Shown: piece after piece, positions 28,650 through 37,299 of the stretch
Position numbering within the stretch: the first letter of the stretch is position 1
Layout: each line of letters opens with the position of its first letter
Assembly: GCF_017571475.1 (NCBI RefSeq)
Contig: NZ_JAGETW010000002.1
Coordinates: 124,001 to 188,000, forward strand
Source of the DNA: Thiomicrorhabdus sp. 6S3-12
Lineage (GTDB): Bacteria; Pseudomonadota; Gammaproteobacteria; Thiomicrospirales; Thiomicrospiraceae
Direction of reading: 5' to 3'
Length of the DNA stretch: 64,000 bases
Made by a program: the position numbers and the translations under genes
Notes under the pieces: model-generated
Told to the model about the DNA's origin: nothing
Databases searched by the model: none
What the model saw: only the letters and a program-made list of their open reading frames with translations

Positions 28650-29252
28650 CTAACGAAGCTGCGCATCTAGCCGCAGAGCCTGCTGATAAAAAGATTTTTT
28701 GGCATGTGGATCACTGAGCATCAGGTCAAAATCCGGCACCGGAAGCACCTCACTGCCTTCGCTCAAAACTTCATTAATGACATGTTCAGGATCCATACTC
28801 AGCAGACAGTCCACACCAGAATCGATAATTTCCTCGACCGAACTATATACCTGCTCTTCGCTGATCAGAAGCGAAGTATCCACAAACAGGATTTCCTCTT
28901 CGGACCACCCCATAGCAAGCATGATCTGACTCCACAACTGCCATTCCGCCTTACTCTCGTCCTGCCACAGGGACTGCAATCCTTGACCGACCAAAGCCAC
29001 CTGACGCAAAGGGGCAACCTCTTTGAGCTTCGAAGCTTGAGAAGCTTTGAGCTCACTGGCTTTATTCATTTTCGGCTCGGGGTGACTTTCACTGTTCGAA
29101 ACATCCGATTCACCGGATCCCTCGTGATCTTCGGACACCGGCGATCCCATCGCATGCATCACTTCTGGCGAGGCGTGAAACACCGAATCTCTTGCCGTCC
29201 AGTGAGCAACACCCAGCTGTTGGAAAAGCGCTGCCGAAAATTTAACTGACAA
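28650..29252 (-). CDS. holD: Probable DNA polymerase III psi subunit, with a long linker
   Basis: 200 residues. The N-terminus LFQQLGVAHWTAR resembles the SSB/chi-binding start of HolD (LQQLGITQW in E. coli), and the C-terminus LMLSDPHAKKSFYQQALRLDAQLR resembles the HolD C-terminal helix. The gene directly precedes rimI, as holD does in E. coli. Between these ends is an acidic Ser/Glu-rich insertion (residues ~35-75) that makes it about 60 residues longer than E. coli HolD (137). Psi would couple the clamp loader to chi and SSB. The assignment depends on ends and synteny. Confidence 0.6.
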   Translation of the reverse strand: MSVKFSAALFQQLGVAHWTARDSVFHASPEVMHAMGSPVSEDHEGSGESDVSNSESHPEPKMNKASELKASQASKLKEVAPLRQVALVGQGLQSLWQDESKAEWQLWSQIMLAMGWSEEEILFVDTSLLISEEQVYSSVEEIIDSGVDCLLSMDPEHVINEVLSEGSEVLPVPDFDLMLSDPHAKKSFYQQALRLDAQLR

Positions 29253-29278
29253 TGCAGGACTTCCTATAAAACAATCTA

Positions 29279-30823
29279 TTACACATCTGCCTGAGGATGC
29301 GCTTTGACAGGCGCATCCTTAAGCTTATTCAAAGCGTTGACATAGGCCTTAGCCGAAGCGGTCACAATATCAGTATCCGCCCCTTGACCGTTGACGATAC
29401 GGCCGGCCTTTTCCATGCGCACAGCCGTCTCGCCCAGAGCGTCAGTACCGTTGGTGACATTACTCACCGAGTACAGCAATAAGGATGCGCCGGAATGCAC
29501 CATGGATTCGATCGCTTTAAAGGTCGCATCAACGACTCCACCACCTTGAGCCTTGGCCGTCTGCTCCTGTCCTTCGATCCACAAAGTTACTTCCGCTTCC
29601 GGAGACTCTCCCGTCTCGGTCGAAACTTTCAACGAAACCAGACGGTAAGTTTCATTCTCGACACGCATAATATTGTTATCGGTAACCAGAGACTGCAGAT
29701 CTTCGTCGTAAATTTCATGCTTGCGGTCAGCCAGCTCTTTAAAGCGAACAAAAGCGTCGTTCAGTTCCTGCTCGGTTTCAAATTCAATTCCCAACTCCTG
29801 CAAACGGGTCTTGAATGCATTACGCCCCGAGTGTTTCCCCAAAACCATCTTATTGTCGCTCCAGCCTACATCCTGAGCGCGCATAATTTCATAGGTTTCG
29901 CGATGTTTCAGAACACCGTCCTGATGGATGCCCGACTCGTGAGCAAAGGCATTGGCACCGACAATCGCTTTATTCGGCTGCACGGCAAAACCGGTAATAT
30001 TCGCGACCAAACGCGACGCCGGAACAATTTCCTGGGTATTAATTCGGGTATCAACGTCAAATACATCCTGACGGGTCTTAATCGCCATTACCACTTCTTC
30101 CAGCGCAGTATTCCCGGCGCGCTCACCAAGACCGTTGATCGTACACTCAACCTGGCGGGCACCGTTCTGCACCGCTGCCAACGAATTCGCAACCGCCAAT
30201 CCCAAGTCATTATGGCAATGCGCCGAGAAAATCGCTTTATCGGAATTCGGAATACGCGTCAGCAGATCGTTAAATAAGGAACCGAACTGCTCCGGTACGT
30301 TGTAACCGACCGTGTCCGGAATATTAATGGTTCCCGCCCCGGCATCGATAACCGCTTCAATCACGCGGCACAGAAAATCCGGATCGGAACGGCCGGCATC
30401 TTCCGGAGAGAACTCGACATTATCGGTAAACTGACGGGCCAGCTTAACCGCCCAGACCGCGCGCTCCACCACCTCGTCCGGACTCATGCGGAGTTTTTTC
30501 TCCATATGAATCGGCGAAGTCGCGATAAACGTATGAATACGACCGGAATTAGCCGGCTTAATCGCCTCTCCGGCACGACGAATATCATTTTCCACCGCAC
30601 GCGCCAGACCGCAAATCGTTGAATCTTTAACCGTTGCCGCAACCGCTTGAACCGACTCAAAATCTCCGATACTGGCAGCGGGAAAACCGGCCTCGATTAC
30701 GTCGACACGCAACTTCTCTAACTGCTTGGCAATACGAATTTTCTCTTCCTTGGTCATGGAAGCGCCGGGACTCTGTTCACCGTCACGCAGAGTCGTATCA
30801 AAAATAACTAGATGGTCTTTCAT
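29279..30823 (-). CDS. leuA: 2-Isopropylmalate synthase
   Basis: 514 residues. It condenses acetyl-CoA and 2-oxoisovalerate in leucine synthesis. The catalytic TIM barrel begins [17 protein letters not shown], with [17 protein letters not shown] metal ligands and the conserved [19 protein letters not shown]; the C-terminal LeuA dimer domain gives leucine feedback. AGGATGCGC/GCGCATCCT at 29294-29319 forms a hairpin within the last codons. It follows pssA by 20 bases. Confidence 0.97.
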   Translation of the reverse strand: MKDHLVIFDTTLRDGEQSPGASMTKEEKIRIAKQLEKLRVDVIEAGFPAASIGDFESVQAVAATVKDSTICGLARAVENDIRRAGEAIKPANSGRIHTFIATSPIHMEKKLRMSPDEVVERAVWAVKLARQFTDNVEFSPEDAGRSDPDFLCRVIEAVIDAGAGTINIPDTVGYNVPEQFGSLFNDLLTRIPNSDKAIFSAHCHNDLGLAVANSLAAVQNGARQVECTINGLGERAGNTALEEVVMAIKTRQDVFDVDTRINTQEIVPASRLVANITGFAVQPNKAIVGANAFAHESGIHQDGVLKHRETYEIMRAQDVGWSDNKMVLGKHSGRNAFKTRLQELGIEFETEQELNDAFVRFKELADRKHEIYDEDLQSLVTDNNIMRVENETYRLVSLKVSTETGESPEAEVTLWIEGQEQTAKAQGGGVVDATFKAIESMVHSGASLLLYSVSNVTNGTDALGETAVRMEKAGRIVNGQGADTDIVTASAKAYVNALNKLKDAPVKAHPQADV

Positions 30824-30843
30824 AATTTTCTCAATTCAAGCAA

Positions 30844-31728
30844 TTAATTGGATTCTTTAGTAGAGGATGATTTTGTTTCGTCCGCAACCTCTTCGGACTC
30901 GGAAAACACCTTAGACAACTCTTCGGCCTCGCGCTGCTGACGCCTTTCTTCACGCCTTACCCGCAAGGTAGCCAAAGTCAGAATCGGCCCCGAAAAAGCA
31001 TACAGGAAGAGCGTCGAAAACAGGATCATCGCGGGTTTAAGACTGACAACCACCAGTACCAAAACCCCGACCAGAAGCGTCAGGAAAGAAACCTTGCCTT
31101 TCAGATTCACCTCTTTAAAAGAGTGGAAACGGAAATTACTGACCATCATCAAACCGGTAAAAACTGTTAAAAACAGCGCCAAGACCGGAATATAGGTGTC
31201 ATGCATATGGTCGTTTTCCACCATCCACACTAGTCCGGCAAGCACAGCCGCTGCGGCCGGGCTTGGCAGACCTTGAAAATAGCGTTTATCCGCCACTCCG
31301 ACTTGAGTATTGAAACGTGCCAATCGCAATGCCGCCCCGGCGGTATAGATAAAGGCGGCCAGCCAACCGAGCTTACCAAAATCCGTCAATGCCCACTGAT
31401 ACATCAGAAGAGCCGGTGCCAAACCAAACGACACCATATCCGACAAACTGTCGTACTCTGCGCCAAAAGCACTTGAGGAATTGGTCATCCGGGCAATACG
31501 GCCATCAAGCCCGTCAAAAACCATCGCAATAAAGATCGCAATAGCCCCCTGCTCGAAATTCCCCTGCATACCGGCGATTACCGCATAAAAACCGGCAAAC
31601 AGTGCTGCGGTCGTCATAAGATTAGGCAGCAGATAGATGCCGCGTTCAAATGGCTTTTTCATAAACTGTTTTAAACCTCTGGCGGAAAAACCGGCGCCCA
31701 GCGACACCCTCGCTTCGCGCCTCAACAT
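30844..31728 (-). CDS. pssA: CDP-diacylglycerol-serine O-phosphatidyltransferase
   Basis: 294 residues, type II membrane-integral phosphatidylserine synthase. The CDP-alcohol phosphotransferase signature D-G-x2-A-R-x8-G-x3-D-x3-D is visible in FDGLDGRIARMTNSSSAFGAEYDSLSD. Eight or so helices and an acidic Lys/Glu tail follow. GRGIYLLPNLMTT-type entry begins near residue 28; an ATG at 31662 would give a shorter N-terminus. Makes phosphatidylserine, precursor of phosphatidylethanolamine. Clustering with leuA recalls the ilv-pssA-leuA loci of related bacteria, here split from ilvBNC. Confidence 0.95.
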   Translation of the reverse strand: MLRREARVSLGAGFSARGLKQFMKKPFERGIYLLPNLMTTAALFAGFYAVIAGMQGNFEQGAIAIFIAMVFDGLDGRIARMTNSSSAFGAEYDSLSDMVSFGLAPALLMYQWALTDFGKLGWLAAFIYTAGAALRLARFNTQVGVADKRYFQGLPSPAAAAVLAGLVWMVENDHMHDTYIPVLALFLTVFTGLMMVSNFRFHSFKEVNLKGKVSFLTLLVGVLVLVVVSLKPAMILFSTLFLYAFSGPILTLATLRVRREERRQQREAEELSKVFSESEEVADETKSSSTKESN

Positions 31729-31811
31729 AATAATTCAGGCTATTCTAACAAGATAAATTTTGCCGACAGAAAATTTCCTTAGCCAATTGGCCATTTTATC
31801 GGCTCTCTTAT

Positions 31812-32324
31812 TTATATAAAGAGCGACTGCTGCTCCGGCGAAACGGCAAAGTAAGTTGCCGCCCCGGCAAATTGCATGGATTCGATAAATTCTTCCTCGC
31901 GAAACCCCATCAGATCAACACTCATCTGACACGCCGTCATTTGCACACCCAGTTCAACACAAAGCGCCCGCAGTTCTTCAATGGGAACTTGGCCGTGTGC
32001 CAGCAACTGCTTTTTAAACCCCCAGGTTGCCAGCGCCTCCATTCCCGGAAGCTGCCATAAAAATCCCGGAAGCGAACGATTCATATCAATCTGTCTAAGC
32101 CAGTCCGGCCCGACCGGCAGATGCATTTTCATCCCGGGATTCCCTACAGGAGAAACGCGAAGATGCCGCGTTTCCTTAAGCGCACACTGCAGACCGTAAA
32201 AAGTAAAAAAGACTTCAACCTGTTTATCCATCGCCGCCGCTGTACTGGCGAGAATAAAAGTCGGATACGCCCAGTCAAGCGAGCCTTTCGTATGAATAAT
32301 GCTGAGTTGCTGTCGTTCCATCAC
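31812..32324 (-). CDS. DsrE/DsrF-like sulfur carrier family protein
   Basis: 170 residues matching the DsrE2/peroxiredoxin-like DsrE family: IIHTKGSLDWAYPTFILASTAAAMDKQVEVFFTFYG opening, one conserved Cys in YGLQCALKE and another in MTACQMSVDLMG. Such proteins relay persulfide sulfur with TusA in sulfur-oxidising bacteria, feeding the sHdr or Dsr pathways. It lies nine bases downstream of tusA, same strand, so the pair forms an operon. Neither sHdr nor rhodanese is in the window. Confidence 0.85.
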   Translation of the reverse strand: MMERQQLSIIHTKGSLDWAYPTFILASTAAAMDKQVEVFFTFYGLQCALKETRHLRVSPVGNPGMKMHLPVGPDWLRQIDMNRSLPGFLWQLPGMEALATWGFKKQLLAHGQVPIEELRALCVELGVQMTACQMSVDLMGFREEEFIESMQFAGAATYFAVSPEQQSLFI

Positions 32325-32333
32325 TAGAGACCT

Positions 32334-32546
32334 TTATCTTCTGATTTCAAATTCAATGACCGGCTCCTCTGATAACAAAGAGCAATGCAGCCCCTGTTGC
32401 CGGCAGAATGCAGGAATATCTTTCAGCCCTCCTTTATCTTTAAGCTGAATTCGAAACACATTCTCTTGCGCATTTTCATGCAAGACTTTCTTTAACTTAA
32501 TAATCGGCATTGGACAAGCCAGTGCACTGCAGTCGAGTTTATACAT
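32334..32546 (-). CDS. tusA: TusA-family sulfurtransferase
   Basis: 70 residues. The CPMPI motif with Cys11 is the persulfide site, followed by the short alpha/beta sandwich of the SirA/TusA fold. In sulfur oxidisers TusA passes sulfane sulfur between rhodanese, DsrE proteins and oxidising complexes; here its partner is the DsrE-like gene directly downstream. Divergent from bepA. The 266-base gap to the right holds promoter-like sequence (TTGACT at 32653, TAAAAC at 32675) for the plus-strand gene and nothing else recognised. Confidence 0.92.
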   Translation of the reverse strand: MYKLDCSALACPMPIIKLKKVLHENAQENVFRIQLKDKGGLKDIPAFCRQQGLHCSLLSEEPVIEFEIRR

Positions 32547-32812
32547 ATATTTAAGAAATCCTGTTAAAGGTGACTATTATCCAATATTCACTGAAAATGG
32601 TAAGCACCATTCAATTTTTATCCACAGTCTTTCCAATTTTAGGGCTTTTTTCTTGACTGGTAATTCCACTAGACTAAAACCGAGTCTGAGAAAGACCGTC
32701 GCTGAGAACTCGCACGATAAACTCCATTGCCGACTCCGCCAATTAGATAATTGGCTAAATCACGAACATTTATTATAGTGTGGCAAGGTGACATCAAGGT
32801 ACATATGCAGCG

Positions 32813-34363
32813 ATGCAAAAAAACAAAATGACAAAAAAACGCACACAAAATGGCTACACAAGCGCAACAAGAATGAAACGGCTTCGCCAGACAGTACTGG
32901 CTATCTTGATCGGATCATTCACTGCAAGCAGTTCTTCAAGCGCCATTGCGCTGGACAACCTACCTGACCTGGGTGCTCCGGACCTGGTCGAGTATGACCG
33001 AAAAACCGAAGAACGTTTGGGAAGAGCTTTTACCGAATCCCTTATGACGCAGTTCGATCTGCAAGAGGATCCGGAAACACTGAATTACATCCGCCAGATC
33101 GGTTATAAGATTGCCGGCAACAGCGGGCAGAACCGGAACTTCGATTTTTATGTAATCCGGAATAACACGATTAACGCTTTTGCGGGACCGAACGGCGTAA
33201 TCGGTGTCCATACAGGGTTAATCGAAACGGTTCACAGCGAATCGGAACTCGCATCGGTGATTGCGCATGAAATTGCTCACGTCACCCAGCAGCACCTTTC
33301 GCGAACTTATGAGTACAACAGTACTCAGGGCAGCATCACCAGCTTTGCCACTTTATTGGCTGCGGTGCTTGTCGGGATTTACAATCCGAACGCGGGAATG
33401 GCTGCACTCATGGGCGGCATGGGAATGAATATGCAGGACCAGCTAAAAAATTCGCGGCAGCATGAACAGGAAGCAGATAACGTCGGCATCCAGATTCTGC
33501 ACGAATCAGGTTATGACCCGCACGCGATGGGCGATTTTTTCGGCAGACTGGCTAAATCCGGTCAGTTTAACACCCATCAGGTTCCGGAAATTCTGCGAAC
33601 GCACCCTGTTACCTTGAGCCGGTTGGCGGCTGCAGAAAACCGGGCGCAAATAATGCCTCCGTTAAAAGCGGCTGCAGAAAGCAACGATCTGATATTAATA
33701 AAAATGCGTATCGCCGCCGAAAAAGAGGATTTTTCTAAACTTGAAACCAAAGGTTTGACGCCCGCTGAACAATGTTATCTGCGCAATTTGCAGGAGCTCA
33801 ATCGGAAGCAAACGGAAAAACAACTGCTAAGAAGCCGCACACAATTGGACTGTCTTCTCAAACAAGCCAATGAGAACACTATGCAGCCGCTTTACAGCAC
33901 GCTTCTGATTGAACGCATCAAACAATTCAAAGAGCGTAAAAGCCACAGCGACCTGACGCAGCCGATCAGCGAAGCTTTAAAGCTGATCAGCTATCAGCAA
34001 GAGTTATGGCCAAACAACCTTGCCGTTCAGCTTCGGCATGCACAGTTATTGGAATTAACCGGCGAGTACCAGAAAGCAATGCAGGTGCTGGCCAACGGAA
34101 GTGAAAACGGACATAACCAGTATCAGATAAATAATTATCTGGCGCAGTTTGCCCGTGAGCAAAACAAGGAAGCGCTCGCCAATTACTACCAGGCACGCGC
34201 ACAGATCTCTGTCGGCAACTACGCCAGAGCCAGACACTTTATTGATGAAGCCAAAAGAATAAACAATCAAAGAAATGAGGGCATTGATAAGCAAATCGAT
34301 TTTTTCAATGCAAAATATACGCAAAATTTACAGGAAAACGATCAAAAGGAGAGTGTTCAGTAG
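32813..34363 (+). CDS. bepA: BepA-like periplasmic M48 metalloprotease with TPR domain
   Basis: 516 residues. After a long basic start comes a signal peptide ending near SSAIALDN. The protease domain has HEIAH at 152-156 and a third ligand in RQHEQEADNVG; a TPR region occupies the C-terminal half (about 280-490). This is the BepA/YfgC layout: outer-membrane protein quality control, degrading stalled LptD or BamA substrates. Three in-frame ATGs (32813, 32828, 32873) could start translation; the last gives a compact signal peptide. Confidence 0.92.
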   Translation: MQKNKMTKKRTQNGYTSATRMKRLRQTVLAILIGSFTASSSSSAIALDNLPDLGAPDLVEYDRKTEERLGRAFTESLMTQFDLQEDPETLNYIRQIGYKIAGNSGQNRNFDFYVIRNNTINAFAGPNGVIGVHTGLIETVHSESELASVIAHEIAHVTQQHLSRTYEYNSTQGSITSFATLLAAVLVGIYNPNAGMAALMGGMGMNMQDQLKNSRQHEQEADNVGIQILHESGYDPHAMGDFFGRLAKSGQFNTHQVPEILRTHPVTLSRLAAAENRAQIMPPLKAAAESNDLILIKMRIAAEKEDFSKLETKGLTPAEQCYLRNLQELNRKQTEKQLLRSRTQLDCLLKQANENTMQPLYSTLLIERIKQFKERKSHSDLTQPISEALKLISYQQELWPNNLAVQLRHAQLLELTGEYQKAMQVLANGSENGHNQYQINNYLAQFAREQNKEALANYYQARAQISVGNYARARHFIDEAKRINNQRNEGIDKQIDFFNAKYTQNLQENDQKESVQ

Positions 34364-34540
34364 ATTACATAAAAAAATATTACAAGTTGATTAAATAATA
34401 CTATAGCAAACCCCATTTAAAATCCTTGCGTTTGCAAAGTAACTGAGTAAGCTAACAACCCTAAGAGCGAAACCGCTCGAATAATATAAAACCCAACATA
34501 TAATGGGGACGTCGAAAGACACTTTTGGAGGAGAAGAATA

Positions 34541-34918
34541 ATGAATTTAAAAATGAAGCAACTGTTGACTGCTTTCGCCGTCTCGTGTGCCGTAATGACA
34601 GCGCCAGTTAGCGTTCAAGCTGCGGACAAGCCAGCTGCCTCTGATATTGAAGAAGGTAAAAAACTTGCCTTCAGCCGTTCCAAAGGGAACTGCCTAGCCT
34701 GCCATATGGCTGGTGACGGAGCCCAACCGGGTAATATCGGGCCAGCACTTGTTGCGATGAAGTTACGTTACCCTGACAAGCAAAAGTTGTACAACAAAGT
34801 TTGGGGTACTTCAGATTCAATGAAAGTACCTAACAGCATGATGCCTGAATTCGGATTGCACGGAATTCTTACCGATGACGAAATCCGTAAAGTCGTTGAC
34901 TACATCTATACGCTGTAA
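34541..34918 (+). CDS. soxX: SoxX, monoheme cytochrome c of the SoxAX complex
   Basis: 125 residues: Sec signal peptide cleaved after VQA, heme motif CLACH (Cys51, Cys54, His55), GNIGPALVAMKLRYP and the distal Met segment MMPEFG, all typical of SoxX. With SoxA it attaches thiosulfate to the SoxY cysteine. GGAGGAG just before ATG is a near-ideal ribosome-binding site. TATAAT at 34499-34504 could be the -10 box, and GAGCG-AAAC-CGCTC (34465-34478) lies just upstream. Confidence 0.96.
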   Translation: MNLKMKQLLTAFAVSCAVMTAPVSVQAADKPAASDIEEGKKLAFSRSKGNCLACHMAGDGAQPGNIGPALVAMKLRYPDKQKLYNKVWGTSDSMKVPNSMMPEFGLHGILTDDEIRKVVDYIYTL

Positions 34919-34959
34919 AAAAAATTTTTATTAAACCTTAACCGGGAGTTTTAAACCTT

Positions 34960-35430
34960 ATGAAACGTAGATCTTTCCTTAAAGGTACTCTAGCCACTGG
35001 TGCTGCAGCTGTAGCTGTTAACGCTGGTCTTCTAACGCCTAGCACTGTTCTAGCTGCTGACTGGAATGCAAAAGCATTCGGCGCTAAAACAACTGATGAC
35101 GCTCTAAACGCAGTTTTCGGTTCTGCTAACGCTACAGCTTCAGGCGACGTACAACTAAAAGCGCCAGCTATCGCGGAAAACGGTGCTGTTACTCCAGTTA
35201 CTGTTGATGCTTCTGGTATCGATGGTGTTGAATCTATCGCTATCCTAGCTAGCAAAAACCCAATGCCAATGGTTTGTGAATACACATTCGGCGCTGGTGC
35301 AGTAGGTTATGTATCTACTCGTATCAAAATGGGTGAAACAATGAACGTTATTGCTGTTGTTAACGCTGGCGGTAAGCTTCTTAAAGCAGAACAAGAAGTT
35401 AAAGTAACTATCGGTGGTTGTGGTGGTTAA
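34960..35430 (+). CDS. soxY: SoxY, sulfur-carrier subunit
   Basis: 156 residues. The N-terminal RRSFLKGTLATGAAAVAV is a Tat signal, so the protein is exported folded with SoxZ. The C-terminal GGCGG with Cys154 is the swinging-arm carrier site on which sulfur intermediates are covalently bound. Strong use of GCT, GTT and GGT codons suggests high expression compared with soxX and soxA. Confidence 0.97.
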   Translation: MKRRSFLKGTLATGAAAVAVNAGLLTPSTVLAADWNAKAFGAKTTDDALNAVFGSANATASGDVQLKAPAIAENGAVTPVTVDASGIDGVESIAILASKNPMPMVCEYTFGAGAVGYVSTRIKMGETMNVIAVVNAGGKLLKAEQEVKVTIGGCGG

Positions 35431-35485
35431 TCCACACTCCTAACCGTTTAATACTTTAGATTCATACTTTTTAAAAGGAAATATT

Positions 35486-35797
35486 ATGTCTATCAAAATC
35501 CGTATGCGTGGTAAGTCAAAAGGTGGCGTAGCTGAAATTAAAGCTCTAATCAAGCACCCTATGGAATCTGGTGCTCGTATGAACAAAGCTACCGGTAAAC
35601 CATACCCAGCTAAGTACATCGACATGGTTGAAGTTTCTGTTAACGGTACTAAAGCGATTGACGCTCAATGGTCTGGTGCAGTTTCAGCTAACCCATACAT
35701 GGCTGTTAAAGTTAAAGCTAACGCTGGCGATGAAGTTAAAGTTAGCCTAAAAGACAACACTGGTGCAACTGGTGAAGACTCAATCAAACTAAAATAA
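35486..35797 (+). CDS. soxZ: SoxZ, partner of the sulfur carrier
   Basis: 103 residues, no signal peptide (it is exported with SoxY). MSIKIRMRGKSKGGVAEIKALIKHPMESG and the immunoglobulin-like strands are the SoxZ family sequence. It forms the SoxYZ heterodimer that carries thiosulfate sulfur. Good RBS AAAGGAAA; codon bias as in soxY. A ten-pair hairpin separates it from soxA. Confidence 0.97.
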   Translation: MSIKIRMRGKSKGGVAEIKALIKHPMESGARMNKATGKPYPAKYIDMVEVSVNGTKAIDAQWSGAVSANPYMAVKVKANAGDEVKVSLKDNTGATGEDSIKLK

Positions 35798-35811
35798 TTT
35801 AGCTTGATTCG

Positions 35812-35837
35812 TGGCATTCACTTTCGGGTGAATGCCA
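35812..35837 (+). other. Hairpin between soxZ and soxA
   Basis: TGGCATTCAC, loop TTTCGG, GTGAATGCCA: ten perfect pairs, 15 bases after the soxZ stop and without a U-tract. It looks like an mRNA-stability or attenuation element that could raise soxXYZ levels above soxA. Confidence 0.65.
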
Positions 35838-35889
35838 TACACTATAAAAATAATAAAAAATATAATACGCTCTCCATAGGAGGATTGGA

Positions 35890-36720
35890 ATGAAGAAGAC
35901 CTTACTAGGCTCACTTGCCTTAGGCGTGACAATGATCGCAACCAGCCCTGCAGCATTTGCAGTAGATCCAGAACAAGATCGTCAGAACCTGGTTGATTTT
36001 TTCAAGTCAAAAAGCCCAAAAATCGCCTTTGAAGATTACAAAGACGGTGGTTATATCTACAGCGCTGACAAGCGTGCTCAATGGGAAGCAGTTGAAGAAT
36101 TCCCTCCATATTTAGATTCTGTTGATGCCGGTGAAGAACTGTATCAGCAAGATCAAGCGGTTTACGAAAAATGTTTCGGTGATGATCCGGCAAACGTTCG
36201 TCCGCACTACCCTTACTTTGATGAGAAGACCCAGCAGGTGGTAACACTTGAGTGGGCAATCAATATCTGTCGTGAAGACGCCGGACTTAAGCCGTTTAAA
36301 TATAAAAAAGGCGACATCGCCAAGCTAAGCGCTTATTTCGCGTATCAATCACGTGGTCAGAAAGTTGACGTTAAAATTGACAGCGATGGCGCTCGCGAAG
36401 CCTACAATAAAGGCCGTGACATGTTCATCAAGCCAGTTGGTCAGCTAGGCCTATCATGTGCCAAGTGTCACGCATACAACGCAGGTCGCTATGCACGTGC
36501 AGATTTACTTTCTCCGACTCTAGGTCACACTACCCACTTCCCGGTTTTCCGTGCGAAATGGCAGGAACTAGGTACCCTACACCGTCGTTATGGTGGATGT
36601 CACCAAAACATGCGTGCTAATCCATTCAAGCCGCAAAGTGAAGAGTACCGTAACCTAGAATTCTTCCAAGCCTATATTTCAAACGGTTTGGAGATCAACG
36701 GTCCAGGTTACCGTCAGTAA
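35890..36720 (+). CDS. soxA: SoxA, catalytic heme c subunit of SoxAX
   Basis: 276 residues with a signal peptide ending near AFA. One CXXCH motif (Cys190, Cys193, His194) and the RRYGGCHQNMRA active-site segment with Cys237 as heme ligand/catalytic cysteine. Two further cysteines (KCFGDD and NICRED) stand where diheme SoxA has its second heme but lack CXXCH, so this is the single-heme type. Last gene of soxXYZA; soxB and soxCD are not in the window. Confidence 0.96.
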   Translation: MKKTLLGSLALGVTMIATSPAAFAVDPEQDRQNLVDFFKSKSPKIAFEDYKDGGYIYSADKRAQWEAVEEFPPYLDSVDAGEELYQQDQAVYEKCFGDDPANVRPHYPYFDEKTQQVVTLEWAINICREDAGLKPFKYKKGDIAKLSAYFAYQSRGQKVDVKIDSDGAREAYNKGRDMFIKPVGQLGLSCAKCHAYNAGRYARADLLSPTLGHTTHFPVFRAKWQELGTLHRRYGGCHQNMRANPFKPQSEEYRNLEFFQAYISNGLEINGPGYRQ

Positions 36721-36741
36721 TCTGAATTTATCCTCCAACTT

Positions 36742-36764
36742 AAGCTCAGTTTTTTACTGAGCTT
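36742..36764 (+). terminator. Terminator of the sox cluster
   Basis: AAGCTCAGT, loop TTTTT, ACTGAGCTT followed by TTTTAT: a nine-pair intrinsic terminator 21 bases after the soxA stop. Confidence 0.85.
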
Positions 36765-36834
36765 TTTTATTGCCTAAAGAAAATCAGAAAATCATTATTT
36801 ACTAATCTCTTTAGGTAAAAAGAGGACATAAAAA

Positions 36835-36856
36835 AACCGGCATACGCCGGTTTTTT
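36835..36856. terminator. Terminator of the ilvD-terB transcript
   Basis: CCGGC, loop ATAC, GCCGG with A-tract on the left and T7 on the right; on the minus strand it follows the terB-like gene by 24 bases. Confidence 0.75.
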
Positions 36857-36880
36857 TATGTCTTGCTTTAAGGCCGAGAG

Positions 36881-37282
36881 TTACTCTTCGTTAAGCATCT
36901 GCTCACCTTCATACACCCAGTCGAAACCTTGACGAACCCAAGCCTCGATGCGCATCAGCAGATCGGTATTATTCAACCCCATCTTCTGCGCCAGTAGAAA
37001 GACCTTGTCCTGTTCTTCTTTACCGAAGTGACCGTCTTTATAGGAAAGCTTAATAAGCTCCTGTAGCGTAATCACACGCGCCTTCTTGGTATCCAGCTTA
37101 CTTAGGGCATCATTGATATCCAGTTCAGACTTATCCAAATCGAACTCAATACCATAAGCAACACTAAAGTCCTTAAGATACTGAATTTCTTCGTCGGAAA
37201 CGTCATTGTCAGCTGCAGCTAAGTTAGCCGCAAGGTCAAATACCACCTGACGCTGTTCTTCGGTTAATTGATCGGCAAACAT
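36881..37282 (-). CDS. TerB-like helical protein
   Basis: 133 residues, all-helical and acidic, with the TerB-family pattern (two EF-like helix pairs): FDLAANLAAADNDVSDEEIQYLKDF and ELIKLSYKDGHFGKEEQDKVFLLAQKMGL. TerB-like domains occur in tellurite-resistance and stress proteins and in stand-alone forms of unknown role. It lies 17 bases after ilvD on the same strand, an association I cannot interpret. Confidence 0.75.
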   Translation of the reverse strand: MFADQLTEEQRQVVFDLAANLAAADNDVSDEEIQYLKDFSVAYGIEFDLDKSELDINDALSKLDTKKARVITLQELIKLSYKDGHFGKEEQDKVFLLAQKMGLNNTDLLMRIEAWVRQGFDWVYEGEQMLNEE

Positions 37283-37299
37283 ATGCGCAACTCCTTAAA

